Of a stretch of 64,000 nucleotides of DNA, positions 1-10,969 are shown in pieces. Each line of letters begins with the position of its first letter. Position 1 is the stretch's first letter. Source of the DNA: Mercenaria mercenaria (Eukaryota; Mollusca; Bivalvia; Venerida; Veneridae); NCBI RefSeq assembly GCF_021730395.1, contig NC_069364.1, forward strand, positions 82,329,501 to 82,393,500, read 5' to 3'. The notes beneath the pieces are model-generated. The model searched no databases and was not told the DNA's origin. It worked only from the letters and a program-made list of their open reading frames with translations. A program made the translations under genes and the position numbers.

Positions 1-149
1 AAAAGATCTAGTAAAAAGATCTAGATCACTTTCATTGTGAATTTCCAGCCTTTAGTTTTATTCATTGAGAAAATGTCTATATGCGTAATTGCTCAACGGC
101 AAATTTCATGGAAGCATTTTTAGTGTTTTTCAAAACAGGTTATATCTTA

Positions 150-440
150 AAGGCGTTTGCTACAGTTTCTGTATATGAGATGAGCGAAATATTTACCAAT
201 AACAGAATTTCTCTAAACTTTGGTTATTGAAGGGCAATCATTTAACAAACAAAGATATGCCATCAAAGTCATAGGTCACCTGTATTGAAAAAGAGTTATC
301 TGCCCTTGAAAACAGCATTTCCCCCAACAAATGCCGTTTTCAAAGGCAGATAAATGTAGCAACTTGTTTCCCAACCGGGAAGCAAAATCATTGTTTTTTA
401 ACCTGCTCCCCTCAAAAGGTCCGGTGCATAAGAGTATACC
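150..440. repeat. Old MITE-like remnant upstream of terminal exon
   Basis: Stretches such as 'cagaatttct.taaacttt' and 'gagttatctgcccttgaaa' also occur inside the palindromic element at 60,490-60,850, and this whole segment recurs at 52,510-52,790. It looks like a diverged older relative of that MITE, now part of the intron before the exon at 506. The relation is judged by eye. Confidence 0.45.
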
Positions 441-505
441 TAGTGCCTTTTAATAAAATATTTTATTAAGAAAAGAGTTACAAATGATAATATTGTCTTT
501 TTCAG

Positions 506-642
506 GGTTGTTCATGCAAGATTTTCTCCAATTTGTTGATAAAGTGAAGGGATTAAGAGAAAACACTACAGACACTGCTAGAACACTTCACTGTGTCCAG
601 GTAGCCGACGATATACATAGATTTATGGGACTGAATTCATAG
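506..642 (+). CDS. Terminal exon of unknown-function gene (copy 1)
   Basis: After a good acceptor (tctttttcag) there is a phase-1 exon of 137 nt: one borrowed base, then 44 codons and TAG. The peptide begins LFMQDFLQFVDKVKG and ends DDIHRFMGLNS. It is the counterpart of 52,879-53,015, where upstream exons of the same gene are visible. The two peptides differ only at a few positions (LQF/LHF, CVQ/CIR, DIH/DIQ), so the reading frame has stayed open in both copies. The preceding exon would lie before base 1, so whether this copy is a full gene cannot be judged. No domain was recognised; the peptide looks helical and amphipathic. Confidence 0.55.
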
Positions 643-801
643 AACTTCTGATCTGTTTTAGGTTAAAGACTAAATTTGCGAAAATGTCTGATCTGTACTT
701 TGGTTCATGATTAAAAAAATAGAACTCATATATTTGTAGAAGGCATTAGTGTATTTTAGGTCTGTTCCACTTCTTTGCGACTGGACGGTCCGAAAATTAA
801 T

Positions 802-838
802 GTATATATAGATATATATATATATATATATATATGTA
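802..838. repeat. (TA)n microsatellite
   Basis: A run of alternating ta lies in the flank after the terminal exon. The same place in copy 2 (about 53,175-53,205) has only a few units, so the tract has changed length since the duplication. Confidence 0.85.
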
Positions 839-1309
839 TCAGTACACTTGTATTTGTTACATAGAAATTTAAGAATCGGATGTAATGTTAATCAACGGTT
901 GAAATGAGAATGAAATTGTTGTTTTTTCATTTTCCTTAGTGGACTTGCTTCAGATTGTCACAAAGTATAATGGCTGCATTATTATACTAAAAAGAAATAC
1001 ATAAATACTTTAAAAGCCGACTCATACATTTTATGTTGTGTTGTTAACCACTTTTGATTATCCAAATATTCACAAGACAAAAGATCTAATTTAAATATTA
1101 GATAAAATTTCCTAGTCAGTAGATAGCTAGGACTTAATGTTGAAAAACTTGATCAAAGGTGATTATGCGATACGTCTGGTAATGCAATGGCATTATTTGT
1201 ATAATTGCTAGGGTGATTTCAATGAAAATACATCTTTAAAACAATATGCTTTCTCTTTCTCATTTGCCTTTTGGTGGTCGGAGAATTTAGTGTGAAAAGT
1301 AATCAAAGT

Positions 1310-1935
1310 ATTCAGCGATTTTCCTCGATATATTTAAAATTTGACCCTGTTCTATACTTAGTAAAATCAATCCGTTGATCCGATGTGAACAATTCAGCTG
1401 ACACACTCAAGATTGTCTTTGACCAAGTGTATTTCCAACAAAGTTTTGAAAACCTTTTGAAAGCCTGTTTGCATTTTCTACGTTGACTATCAAAAACTTT
1501 AATATAGTTGTCTGTTTGCATTAATATCAAAGTTTTGTTTTTTTTTGTCAAAGACATTGTAGGTATCAGCATCATAGACAAATGGCACCAACAGAGCTAA
1601 TGCCTTCATCACAACGAATTATTACATTGCTATTTCTTTATGTCGTCTGTGCAAAGTGGAACCTTTTAAGAGTGGACGGTAGACTAGACAATGATTGTAG
1701 ACGAGAAAAGGAAGAACATGATACATTTTTTCAAGAACTTTACACGGATGGCCCAAAATGAGTTAGATTAGATTCTAGTCTTCATAGTAACGCAGTAGCC
1801 ATGAAATTTAATTCGTTTTTAAGCGAATCACACAACAATATGAGTCACGTACGTCCGACTATGCTTGGCTTTCCCTTTGGGCTTTCACCTTGTTAATATA
1901 AAGCTGTTTAACTATATAGACTAACCAAAAAAATC
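1310..1935. other. Intergenic stretch with no gene seen
   Basis: This AT-rich stretch is shared with copy 2 (53,640-54,240) with scattered indels. A short open frame on the - strand at 1,312-1,581 has a counterpart at 53,649-53,864, but the two peptides differ in length and sequence as expected of noncoding DNA. It has no family resemblance and no convincing splice sites. Confidence 0.5.
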
Positions 1936-1937
1936 TT

Positions 1938-2131
1938 TTCCAGCCAAGTTTATCACAGATTTTTTTTAAAAAAGTTTTCATTGACCGTTGAAACTGTCAA
2001 AATTGTTCAAAAGTTATGTCAAGGCTTCATGGATATTTGAGAGTGTCAATCGGGCTTTAAAAAACAGTTTCAACGGTCAAACAAAACTCTGGTCAAAACC
2101 GTTTGATAAACATGGATGGAATAAAACTCCG
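1938..2131. repeat. Imperfect inverted repeat (MITE-like)
   Basis: The left arm contains 'gaccgttgaaactg' and the right arm its reverse complement 'cagtttcaacggtc', flanked by 'agtttatca' and 'tgataaacatgg'. The element is present in both block copies (also 54,357-54,524), so it inserted before the duplication. There is no coding capacity. Confidence 0.6.
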
Positions 2132-2369
2132 TCCTGTTTTTTCTTCAAACTTTGGCTTGCACGTGATATTTTTCAAAAATGAGAATGAGTAATTTCACCA
2201 ATGCACAAAACTTTGTTCCTAGAGATGGTCAATAAAACATTAAGACTAAACAATTCGAAAAATGGTAAACAATATTTTTGGCACTTTTCTCGACTTATTT
2301 CAAGCATCCATTGTTTGTTGCCAGATGAAAACTTTAAAGATGGTATTCCCATTTTGTAGTAACATCCGG

Positions 2370-5300
2370 TCATGGTGTTACATAATCTGAAACAGAGCGT
2401 GAATCCGTCGGAATTCCTGCCAAAATATTTATCTTTCTTCTCAAAGACAAATAAATGGTCACAGCCACTGACAACAATGTTATGATTACTCCAAACGCAA
2501 TATTGAAGCCCTCCATAAGTAGAAGTCTAGGTCGCTCCTCTGCGTTACAATATAGTCCTCCAATTCTCATCTCCGTGTTACAGTATGAAAATCCTTGAGC
2601 GGAGAAAGTCACGTGGAGAATTCCAAACGTGATGTCCATGATGACAAATGTGTAAAATGCAATGACCTGTGAGAAGAAAAAGGGGGTAAAAGTAATTTTA
2701 TGACTACACGCAGTTGTGCTCAAACAAGCGTTATACTCGTACCCATATTTTGTTAAAAAATGCTTTTTTATGGAAAACGCAAACACAGATTGAGATGGAT
2801 TTTGATCGAAATTTCATACCCTAAAATGACGGTATTGTGAAATCAATTTATGTTTGAACGATCCGTGTTTTGTCAAAGATCTTTGTTCTACTAGCTCATA
2901 AATGCAAAAAGTATTTTTTTATGTATTTGCAGTGTCTATGGACACGGATACACTAGTATATATGTATATAACTAGTAATAAGTACTTTTTAATAAAATCA
3001 TACCTAATACCATCTACTGCTCCTGCACGATAATTTAAACGACAACATGTTTATATTATTGTTTGATTGTTATGGTTCTCATGCATCGTTGAACTCAAAA
3101 AGGTTGTCAAAGATACAAGTTAAGTGCATACTGTGATGTTATGCAAAAGTATTTTCAGTATTGAAACGTTTTAATCAAGAAAAATCATAATTATCCAACA
3201 TGTTATCGTTTGAGTTATCGTGCGGGATTTATATTTGCTCTAATTTGTGTTATTTGGCATTCATCGAGTTTCTGATGGTAACTATTAAGTTGGACATTGT
3301 CAGTCTGGATTACCAGACTGGACTCCCAGGCTAGTATGTAGCCAACTTTTTGCAGTATATAGCCAAACTTTTGCAGTATATAGCCGACTTTTTGCATAAT
3401 TTTATAATGGATAATGAGTAAACGGAAAGCCTACTTACTTTTCTTTTTGATGAAGATGGGTAGTCTATATTGTACCCTTTCACAGTTTTATTGCCCAGCA
3501 CAAATATTACAAACGACTGAAAAGAAAAAAAATCGTGTTTGAAATGCACAAAACAATACATGATGAATTCTAGCATTAGACTCTACATTGTACTTATAAA
3601 ATGTTTTGAGATCGGGTGTTTTCTCAAATCATAGCAAAGTGATATATAGGATTTACATCCCAGTCGTGTAAAATAACTTGCATTCTTTTACTTCAATTAC
3701 AACAATTCTAATAAAAATATGAAAATATAAGTTACAATAACATTAATCATTTCCGAATTTATAGGCGTTTTTGTCATTTTGTTAATAAGCAGACTTTCGT
3801 CTTCAAATTCATATAAACGGAACTTTCGAACACATCAGTCTACGGAAGAGCATTAGTGCCAGGAGTTGATGTATAGGTCCTGGCCAAGTTTAGGTACATG
3901 GTGTATACATCGGGTAGCCCTACAGGGTCATATGATTGAGATGACCGAGCAGCGTTTGCTCATAAAAATATCACTATTTAAGCCATGTTTAAGTCTGGAA
4001 GGTTTTCCACCTAGTCTGAGCCAATATGGCAAGGAAATATAAACATACCCTATATGAACGTGTAGTAATGAGTCTGACCAAGATTGGGTACCTGGATAGA
4101 TCTAGATTTTGAGGAGAGGCCACAGAAGGTGACCGGAAAGTATTCAAACTTAGAATATTTCACTATTTTGACCATATCTGGAAGGTTTTCGACCTAGTTC
4201 GAGTCCCTACTACCTGAACTTACTATATATGTAAATGAAGGTATATATCCTGGATACAGTTTGAAATCTGGAGTAGCTCTAAAGGCTTTGGGGATAGGCC
4301 ATACATTGACGTATGGTAGTATATGTTCAAGTCGCTACATGTTGGGTACAATATATGTCTGTGTAGATAGATGATTCCACTTCGAAGAGTCATAAGTCGT
4401 CCACTACATTTTTGGCCTTTGACAGTCGGACAGACGTTCAACTTTTGCGGATAAAAGGGCAAGATACGAAGTCGAAATATCGTGTTATATCCTCGAAATT
4501 TCGAGTTCCTTAACTGGAAATTTCGAGTTACTGACTGGAAATTTCGAGATAGGTAACTCGTAATTCGACTTAGTAACTTGGAATTTCGACTTAGTAACTC
4601 GAAAGTTCGAGTTAATAAATAACATACACCTGACACTAATGCTCGTCCGTATCAGTCAAACATTGAAAACAATGAAAAGGATTGTTATGACGGAAGGCTT
4701 CTTTTAAACAACTTTTAAAGGGGAAAGTCTGATTTTTTGTGTTTTTGTAATTTGGAAATAATTTATGCAACTATGACTAAGAAATTCATGCTTCATATGG
4801 CAGTTTTATAATGTAAGTAATGAAAAAACAAATTATTAAACTGAGGAGAGGGGTGGGGTGCATTTTCTTATGTACTTTTCTATTATAATCATTCGTGGTT
4901 ACTTCGAACGCACAAACATTGCTACCACTCGCGAATTTTACTTCCTGTAGAATATTATGTGAATATCATGAAGTTCAGGATGAGCTATAGTATGAACATC
5001 TTAAAGAAACACTATTTCTTTCCTCAACTCAACATGTTATAGATACTAAATAATACTTACAAAGATTCCCGTCCAAACACCGGAAGCAGACGAGAACGGG
5101 AATTTAATGTCCGGTGCGGCGTACCATAGTGTAAATATCCCTGCCCCCGTGCATGCCACGGCTGACAACCCATAAGCAACGGAAACAGCTCTGGTTATGA
5201 ACAAAATATCATCGATATTAAGTTTTCCGCCTGAAAGAACAGTCATCTTAAAATGTTTTTATATTATACAAACTGTTGCTTTTTTTTTTTTTAGGTTTTT

Positions 5301-6153
5301 TTTGTTACATTTTATCTTCCGGGACTTAACGACAGCAAAATAAACAAATAAGAAAGAAATCTTCCTTCTTTATTCATCTTGAATGTTATGTAAAGTTATG
5401 TAAAGTATTATATCATGGTTTTGCTTTCACCTTCCTGGATGGTCCGTATTGATCAATTTTTAAATTTGAATTCAGACATTGTTTGACTCACCTTTTCTGC
5501 AGATTTATCTTATAAATATGAAACAATACGTATTAATATCATATATCATTCTAAAGAACAAAGAGTGTTGAAATAGGACTCTCTTTTTTTTACTTTTTTA
5601 ATTATCTTGACTAGTTTTGAATTCATATTCAAAATGGTTTTAGTGGGTCATTTTCATTGGAAATTTCAGCCATTTTTATACGCCCGAAGGGACGTATTAT
5701 GTTATGATGCTGGTGTCCGTCGTCCGATCAGTAGGATCATGCCGATACTACCACCCTTGGACATCCTAAAAGTGGTGTATTGTTTTACCTGCATTAGAAT
5801 TAGGGACTAAGCCTCAACTCACGAAAACTCCTAGATCTACCAGTAGACACTTCAATTTTTCAAAGAGATGTTTGAAGTAAACATTGAAAGGTCCATGCAT
5901 GCAAAGTTTCGTCAAAATATGTGCTATATAAATGACGGAAAGCGAACAACCAGCATGTTAAAACACAAGTCTGTTATATATTGATACTTCGAATATTGAT
6001 GATAAAAGGTCCAAGAAAAAATGTTTCTGAGTTTATAAGCGTTTGTGCACGAAAACATTTTGAATTATGATGTTAAGTAGTACTATAAGCATGAAACTAA
6101 ACATTGATACCACACAAGCAATTAGAATATTAATAATAACATAACTTACCCAT
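2370..6153 (-). CDS. Four-TM membrane protein, MS4A/CD20-like topology (paralogue A)
   Basis: Four coding exons on the - strand: 6,150-6,153 (ATGG), 5,061-5,230, 3,439-3,516 and 2,370-2,666, giving 549 nt and 182 residues. Donors are GTAAGT and acceptors are ctttcag, cttttcag and ctcacag, all in compatible phase. Predicted membrane segments lie at about 11-38, 46-70 (across an exon junction), 85-108 and 137-158. The loop between TM3 and TM4 holds two cysteines (113 and 124), as in CD20-type tetraspans. The C-terminus is short, polar and probably cytosolic (from LRRK). Length and topology fit the MS4A/CD20-like superfamily, but sequence identity to it was not tested, so the family name is an inference. 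The start is the ATG whose G completes the glycine codon of exon 2; an out-of-frame ATG lies 11 nt upstream. Paralogue C (55,040-57,956) is nearly identical in protein. Confidence 0.8.
3340..3400. repeat. Three tandem 19-20 bp units in intron 3 of gene A
   Basis: The unit 'tatatagcc.a.tttttgca' occurs three times here, while the same place in paralogue C (about 56,065-56,090) has a single unit. It is a local expansion or contraction after the duplication. Confidence 0.75.
3840..4650. repeat. Copy-1-specific insertion in intron 2 of gene A
   Basis: Copy 2 runs directly from 'cggaaccctcgaac' to 'cagtcaaacattgga' near 56,450-56,490, whereas copy 1 has about 800 bp between the matching sequences. 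The insert begins with two diverged units sharing 'aggttttc.acctagt' and ends in a palindromic minisatellite (4,468-4,613). There is no coding capacity, and clear target-site duplications were not seen. Confidence 0.6.
4468..4613. repeat. Palindromic minisatellite of 'ctcgaaatttcgag' units
   Basis: At least five units of about 20-23 bp, each containing a full or degraded copy of the 14-base palindrome 'ctcgaaatttcgag' followed by 'tta.t.actgg'-like spacers. Later units are degraded (ctcgtaattcgac, cttggaatttcgac). Because each unit is self-complementary, the array could fold into a row of hairpins. Confidence 0.8.
5676..5810 (+). repeat. Fragment of 'cgcccgaagggacg' dispersed repeat
   Basis: It starts 'tacgcccgaagggacg' and continues 'tattatgtta' and 'ggtgtccgtcgtccg', the same opening as the element at 15,983. 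It is also in copy 2 at 57,496-57,630, so it predates the duplication. It lies in intron 1 of the four-TM gene. Confidence 0.7.
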
Positions 6154-6161
6154 GTCTGATC

Positions 6162-6164
6162 CAT
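6162..6164 (-). promoter_or_regulatory. Upstream ATG opening an ORF that overlaps the gene A start
   Basis: An ATG 11 nt before the proposed start opens a second frame. Read through the spliced exon 1-2 junction it gives 16 codons, starting MDQTW, before a TAA inside exon 2. The arrangement is the same in all three paralogues (start codons at 40,736-40,738 and 57,965-57,967). The upstream ATG has C at -3 and the main ATG has G at -3 and G at +4, so leaky scanning is plausible. Confidence 0.45.
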
Positions 6165-6356
6165 GTGTACACTCACGTATAATAAGAAATTATAACCTTA
6201 AAACCCAGTTTCCCTAAACATGTAAATGTCCATATCGTCCCTCGGGCAAGTAACAAACGAAGTTTTCTTATCCATACAAAATCAAGACTTCTAAATTTTT
6301 GACAGTTTTTGTAAACTTGAATGTTCTATTTACATGTGTAGAGTGTATTTAAATTT

Positions 6357-7224
6357 ATCGCATAGTGCGGCAATTTTCCTTTGATCTTTGCAGCATGTTA
6401 TACATGGTAACACACATTATTACTACAAAACTGTGCTGATATCTTACAAAACTGTTGCGATATATATCAACACGGAAATCTCTATAGAGTTTCATAAGAA
6501 AAAAAGTGTTCCGATATATATCAGCACAGTAAAACTGTTCCGATATATATCGGAACACTTTTTCTCTATTGAGGTCCTATCAAGGGAGTATAATTTTTTC
6601 CTTTCAAAGAAAAGATGATTTTAGCTCCAATTTACAGTTCACAGAGAATGAATTGTCACAAACACCTACATTTATAAAGTAAAAGAATAAATAAACTAGA
6701 ATATTTCAAAAACTTGATAGTTATTGCAAAATTCAGAAATACATGAAATATATGAAATTCTGAGATTTCTCAAATGTTTCTTTTTCTTTGATTTTTTTTA
6801 CAAACAAAACAACAAGTTTTACAATATGTCTGGCCAATGAAATGCAAAGATTTAAAACCAATGCAGAAATTTGTTGGGTACTTTTATCTGGGGAACACAT
6901 TTTCTAAAACAGAAGTTTTAGTGTTTCAGTCAGCGAGGCGCAGAAAGGGAATCAAAATAGTAAAAATAATAATAAACAAATTTAAATGAAAATAATATAT
7001 AAATTTTAATGATAAACTATGCGATAAAACAGTTATAATATGTAGTGCTCGTGTGTTACCAGGATATATCAGAGCTAGGGGTACATCTCGTTATTTTTCT
7101 CTTCACATATCTGTCTCGGCCTACCGGCCTCGACGATATGTGCAGAGAAAAATACCCTCGATGTACCCCTAGCTCTGATATATCCTGGTAACACACTCTC
7201 ACACATACTATAACTATTACTTAT
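6357..7224. mobile_element. Copy-1-specific insertion with nested palindromes
   Basis: Copy 2 reads 'tttaaatttattatcaaaaaa' without interruption near 58,155. Copy 1 has about 870 bp between 'tttaaatttat' and 'tattatcaaaaaa'. The insert holds repeated 'ccgatatatatc' motifs at 6,395-6,560, where 'gtgttccgatatata' and 'tatatatcggaacac' form a hairpin, and a long palindromic MITE at 7,033-7,214. No transposase is present. Confidence 0.7.
7033..7214. mobile_element. Palindromic MITE
   Basis: A long inverted repeat: the left arm contains 'gtgttaccaggatatatc' and 'agagctaggggtacatc', and the right arm contains their exact reverse complements ('gatgtacccctagctct', 'gatatatcctggtaacac'). The loop holds 'cggcctaccggcctcg'. 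It is noncoding and absent from copy 2. Confidence 0.85.
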
Positions 7225-7749
7225 TATCAAAAAATTGCAACACTCGTATGAACTAAGATTTTACCCTAATCTTCACTTTACTGATAACTCCATATCAAGA
7301 TAAGTTATAAATTTTGAAAATAATATTGATAAACTGTAAACATGTATATTGAGTATGTTATAAAGACAGTCAAGTGAAGATTTCTTTACAAATATATTGT
7401 ATCGGTATAAATCATTTAGGATAGCGTGTCACTCTAACAGATCGGTATAAAGCACGTCTATCATTCGATGCGAGTTAACTGAATTCCGTTTTTACACCTT
7501 ATTTGCCGACAAGTCGTGTTCAGAACAGAATCAGCATTCACCCTTATTATATATAGTTACAAAACTGCATAGGACAAAAATCCCCGTAACCTAGGCCAAA
7601 TAGCCGGAAGCTGGCATTATTAAAGGTAATTTAATTGCTCGCCGTTGATGAGTGACGTCATTTCTGACGTCATTTTACCCAGGTTAAAACTGTTAAAAAT
7701 AATCGAGAAATCGTTATATTATGCTTAGATATATAATAAACTACTCATT

Positions 7750-7840
7750 AATCGGTAATTACGTTCCTTGCGGGGTGATCAGCACTCCTAAACCTGTATT
7801 TGACGCACGGGCTACAACCTCGTGCACATATAGGTTTAGT
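7750..7840. repeat. Short hairpin element shared by both block copies
   Basis: 'aaacctgtatttgacgcacg' and 'cgtgcacatataggttt' are near-complementary arms about 10 bp apart. The same hairpin lies at about 58,738-58,790, so it predates the duplication. No gene is nearby. Confidence 0.5.
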
Positions 7841-8266
7841 TGTGCTATTCACTTCTGGTCCGCCAATGCCTAATAAGTGTTAAATTATTAATTAAGTATT
7901 AATAAATTAATATCCACATCCGCATTAAACACCATTTTGTGACACTGAATTTGGCACACACTGTTTTACTGGTAGAGGGACGAGTGTGAGGGACTTCCAG
8001 TGTGACTAAAGTACATCTCCATTTAGGCTACGTTTAGGATCTGAAGACGTGCTGTTGATAGCCTCGTTCTGACTACCCTTCCGCTAGCCAATCAGCGCCT
8101 TACTTACAACATTTTGTATGTAAAAGTAGAAGTTAAAAAATATATATATTTAGCCTGGGTTTTTCATATTTACAATTCTTATGACGACCACATCGCGACT
8201 ACGCCCTCGTGTTTTGAGAGAAATCATATGTCACGGTACGGACGTGGTCACGTAAGGTGTCAGACA

Positions 8267-8339
8267 GCCGGTTAGCTCAGTCAGTAGGGCACTCGCCTTG
8301 TAAGCGAGGGGTCCCGGGTTCGAGCCCCAGACTTACTAC
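8267..8339 (+). tRNA. tRNA-Thr(TGT)-like sequence, probably pseudogene or SINE head
   Basis: The A box is 'tagctcagtcagtagggca'. The anticodon arm is ctcgc-cttgtaa-gcgag (anticodon TGT), and the T arm is cccgg-gttcgagc. The acceptor arms do not pair (gccggtt against acttact), and the T stem has a G-to-A change relative to the copy at 59,218-59,290. Both copies sit in the same place of the duplicated block. It is unlikely to be a working tRNA because the acceptor stem is lost. Confidence 0.5.
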
Positions 8340-8427
8340 ACAGTTTTCTCACCCTTTGACATTCGGCGCTATTTTGATGGTTCAGCCAATTGCTTGTTGA
8401 AACAACTGACTGGCTCAAATAAAAATA

Positions 8428-8799
8428 TTATTATTATTATTATACCAGATTTATATAGCGCCCTTTTCATGATCAATTTCACGTTCAAAGGCCCTTTACA
8501 TAGTTCAAATGCAGCCACACAGGGCGCATAATTCATCCTCTTCTAGTACAGACACAGAGCGATCTGACCAGAGGGAAAGAGTGAGACAAAGCCCCCACGA
8601 CAGAGAGATCAGAAATCAGATACAGGCTTGTCCGGCTAACCTAGCCTAGCTCGTTGCGAATAGACAGCCTGATTCTTAAAGTGCCCAGTGCACCTCTAAA
8701 AGCGTTTCTGAAAATTCCCGAGTAGCTGCCGGGGATCGAACCCCCGACCTCAGGATTGGAAGGCCAGTGTGCAAACCACTGAGCTATCCGTCCACCACC
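8428..8799 (-). mobile_element. tRNA-derived SINE, copy-1-specific insertion
   Basis: On the - strand it starts with a tRNA-like head (ggtggacggatagctcag...ggttcgatccccggcagc) and ends in a (taa)n tail. It is flanked by 'aaaata' at 8,422-8,427 and 8,800-8,805. Copy 2 has one uninterrupted 'aaataaaaatagattt' at about 59,375, so this is an insertion after the duplication with a 6 bp target-site duplication. The same family is at 25,473-25,900. Confidence 0.88.
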
Positions 8800-9074
8800 A
8801 AAATAGATTTGCGAAAATGAAAATAGCAATTTCGGAAATCCAAATCTACTGAAAGATGAATGTGAATAGGTCATTCTCAGATCTTCGTTTAGAAGATCAA
8901 GTTCTTTCGTCAGATTGGAGGGACTTCAAAAGTAAATAAAGCATGCTTTTCTCAAAAATCACACGGTCAATGATTATGACACAATAACTCATATGTCTGA
9001 CCTAGTAACATATATGTATTTGTGACCATGTATGTCATCATGGGCTATTTAGCCTATCTGATTTGAAATAAAAA

Positions 9075-9107
<33 letters not shown>
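9075..9107. repeat. (tgtc)n microsatellite
   Basis: About eight tetranucleotide units; copy 2 (about 59,653-59,674) has fewer. Confidence 0.9.
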
Positions 9108-9109
<2 letters not shown>

Positions 9110-10017
9110 GGATCTGTTCAGTAATCATTATAATTATACACAGAAGCGCGTGCAAATGACTGACCAATCAAAAACCTAGCTACTGAGTGAGATAATTAAA
9201 TTTTTTAATTAGGCCTACAGACTAGGTTACGATGAAGTAAAATCAAATACCGGATCTTAAATACTAAATTTGATATGTCGTAATGAACTACTGTATAGAT
9301 TCTGAATAAAAGTTATATATGAATACAAATTCCTAAGATGAAACTTAAACCTGATTCCTTCTTTCACGTTCTTGAATAAGAGTTGTCATCTACTGATCAT
9401 TTGTCTTTATTAATATTGGAATGTGTATCTCATGTTTATGTGATGAATACATACTGAGAATTTAATAAAAAATAACTTTGAAAAATATAATATCAAGTAT
9501 CAAAATAATAAACGTGTTTATACCAGTTTGCCAAACTGTCACTTTGTCCTAAATGATTAGTACGTCGTGCAGAAGACAGTACAATTGCTTATTTCACACT
9601 CAAAGTAATTTTATGTCTGTAACTGTTACCTAGATCAAAGTTTGAGAATAAAATATTTATATGGTAAAATATACACAATTAAATGGAGTATAAGATTTAA
9701 TCAATATGTTACAAATTTCATCGCTACAGGTACAACAAGTACTTCTAGTGACAAAACATAGATAACCATTTTACCAAATACACGTACTGATTACGAGTGA
9801 TGTTCAATCAATCTCAGGAAAAGTGATCATCAAAATAAATGGAACTGTTTCTACCAGTCAGAGCAAGTTATTTTTCAAATAATATGGCTTCTTATTCCCG
9901 AAGACCAATGTGACTGTAGCAATAATTTTCGAAGAACAGTCTACACGCTGTTCAAAGAGCGTCGACACGACTGACACTGCAATTCCGATTGGTCAAACGT
10001 AGATTTCACACTATGTC

Positions 10018-10141
10018 AGATAGAGTCCATGAAGAGAATTCTTCGAGAAAAAGAAACCTCGGTTGGTCATTCAGCTACGCTCCGTTTCCCTCCCTTACGG
10101 TTTCCTTTTCACAAAGAATTCACTTCATAAACTCTATCTAT
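10018..10141. repeat. Inverted-repeat element shared by both block copies
   Basis: The arms 'gatagagtccatgaag' and 'cttcataaactctatc' enclose inner arms 'gaattctt.gagaaaaag' and 'ctttt.c..aagaattc'. The copy-2 version is at 61,086-61,190 and its loop is shorter. Confidence 0.75.
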
Positions 10142-10969
10142 ATCGTAGATTAGGGAATACTTATTTGATATGCCAAAATCATATTTTCTTTGGACCAGTA
10201 ATAAGTAAATGCAACGTCGTGTGACGTTATCCGGCCCAATTTTTGTTCTTTTTCTATTTTGAATTTTATCACTTACATGTACGTATATTTCAAGCTACAT
10301 TTTCTTAAACCATCAAGTGTAAGCGTTACGCCAATAACACATCAAATTGTAAATGTGCCATCATAAAAATGTTTGGCGGCAGTGTTAAATGGAGACATAA
10401 AATAAAATAAAAAATATTTTATGCTCTTCGGTGAAATAGACTACTGAAATTTATCAGTGAAATAAAGTTGATATTTTAAACAGTGAAATGCCATTTTTAT
10501 TTTTCACTGGTACGGAACTACAATTGAATGCGAAAGAATATGAATTAGATCTATACTCCCAGTTATGATCAGAAATTGATTGTTGGGAGTATCTCCGTAT
10601 AGATGTAGAAATAATAGAACATTCCTTGCAAAATATACTTCAGTAAAGATATAGGGGAGACAGGGGCACCATGGGACATCAGATGTAATTTTTTTCCTGG
10701 AAAATAAACTAATCTATCTGAATTGCTAAAAATCTTGCCTTTCTCAAGCTGTTTTTTATACGGAGTTTGAAGGTGGGAGGATTTAGAATAAAACTTCAGT
10801 TGAGTTTTTTCATTTTTTGGTTGCGGGTTTATCCCGCTACCAAAGTTAAAGTGTATTTCTGACAATCATAGCATCTTTATTTGATTCCAAATCACATCCA
10901 AAGGATGTTCACGTGCTACACAAAATAGTCCCATTCATGAACAATGCGGATGAATTATCAATGAACAAG

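Noticed and set aside
1312-1581. Open frame shared with 53,649-53,864 as a possible extra exon
   Set aside because: Counterparts differ in length and in several residues, with no conserved splice sites and no domain.
5607-5810. Open frame shared with 57,300-57,629 (ending DVLCYDAGVRRPISRIMP...)
   Set aside because: Half of it is the dispersed cgcccgaagggacg repeat. It is similar in both block copies only because the DNA is duplicated; it is in an intron.
8267-8339. Working tRNA-Thr gene
   Set aside because: The D, anticodon and T arms look right, but the acceptor arms do not pair in either block copy.
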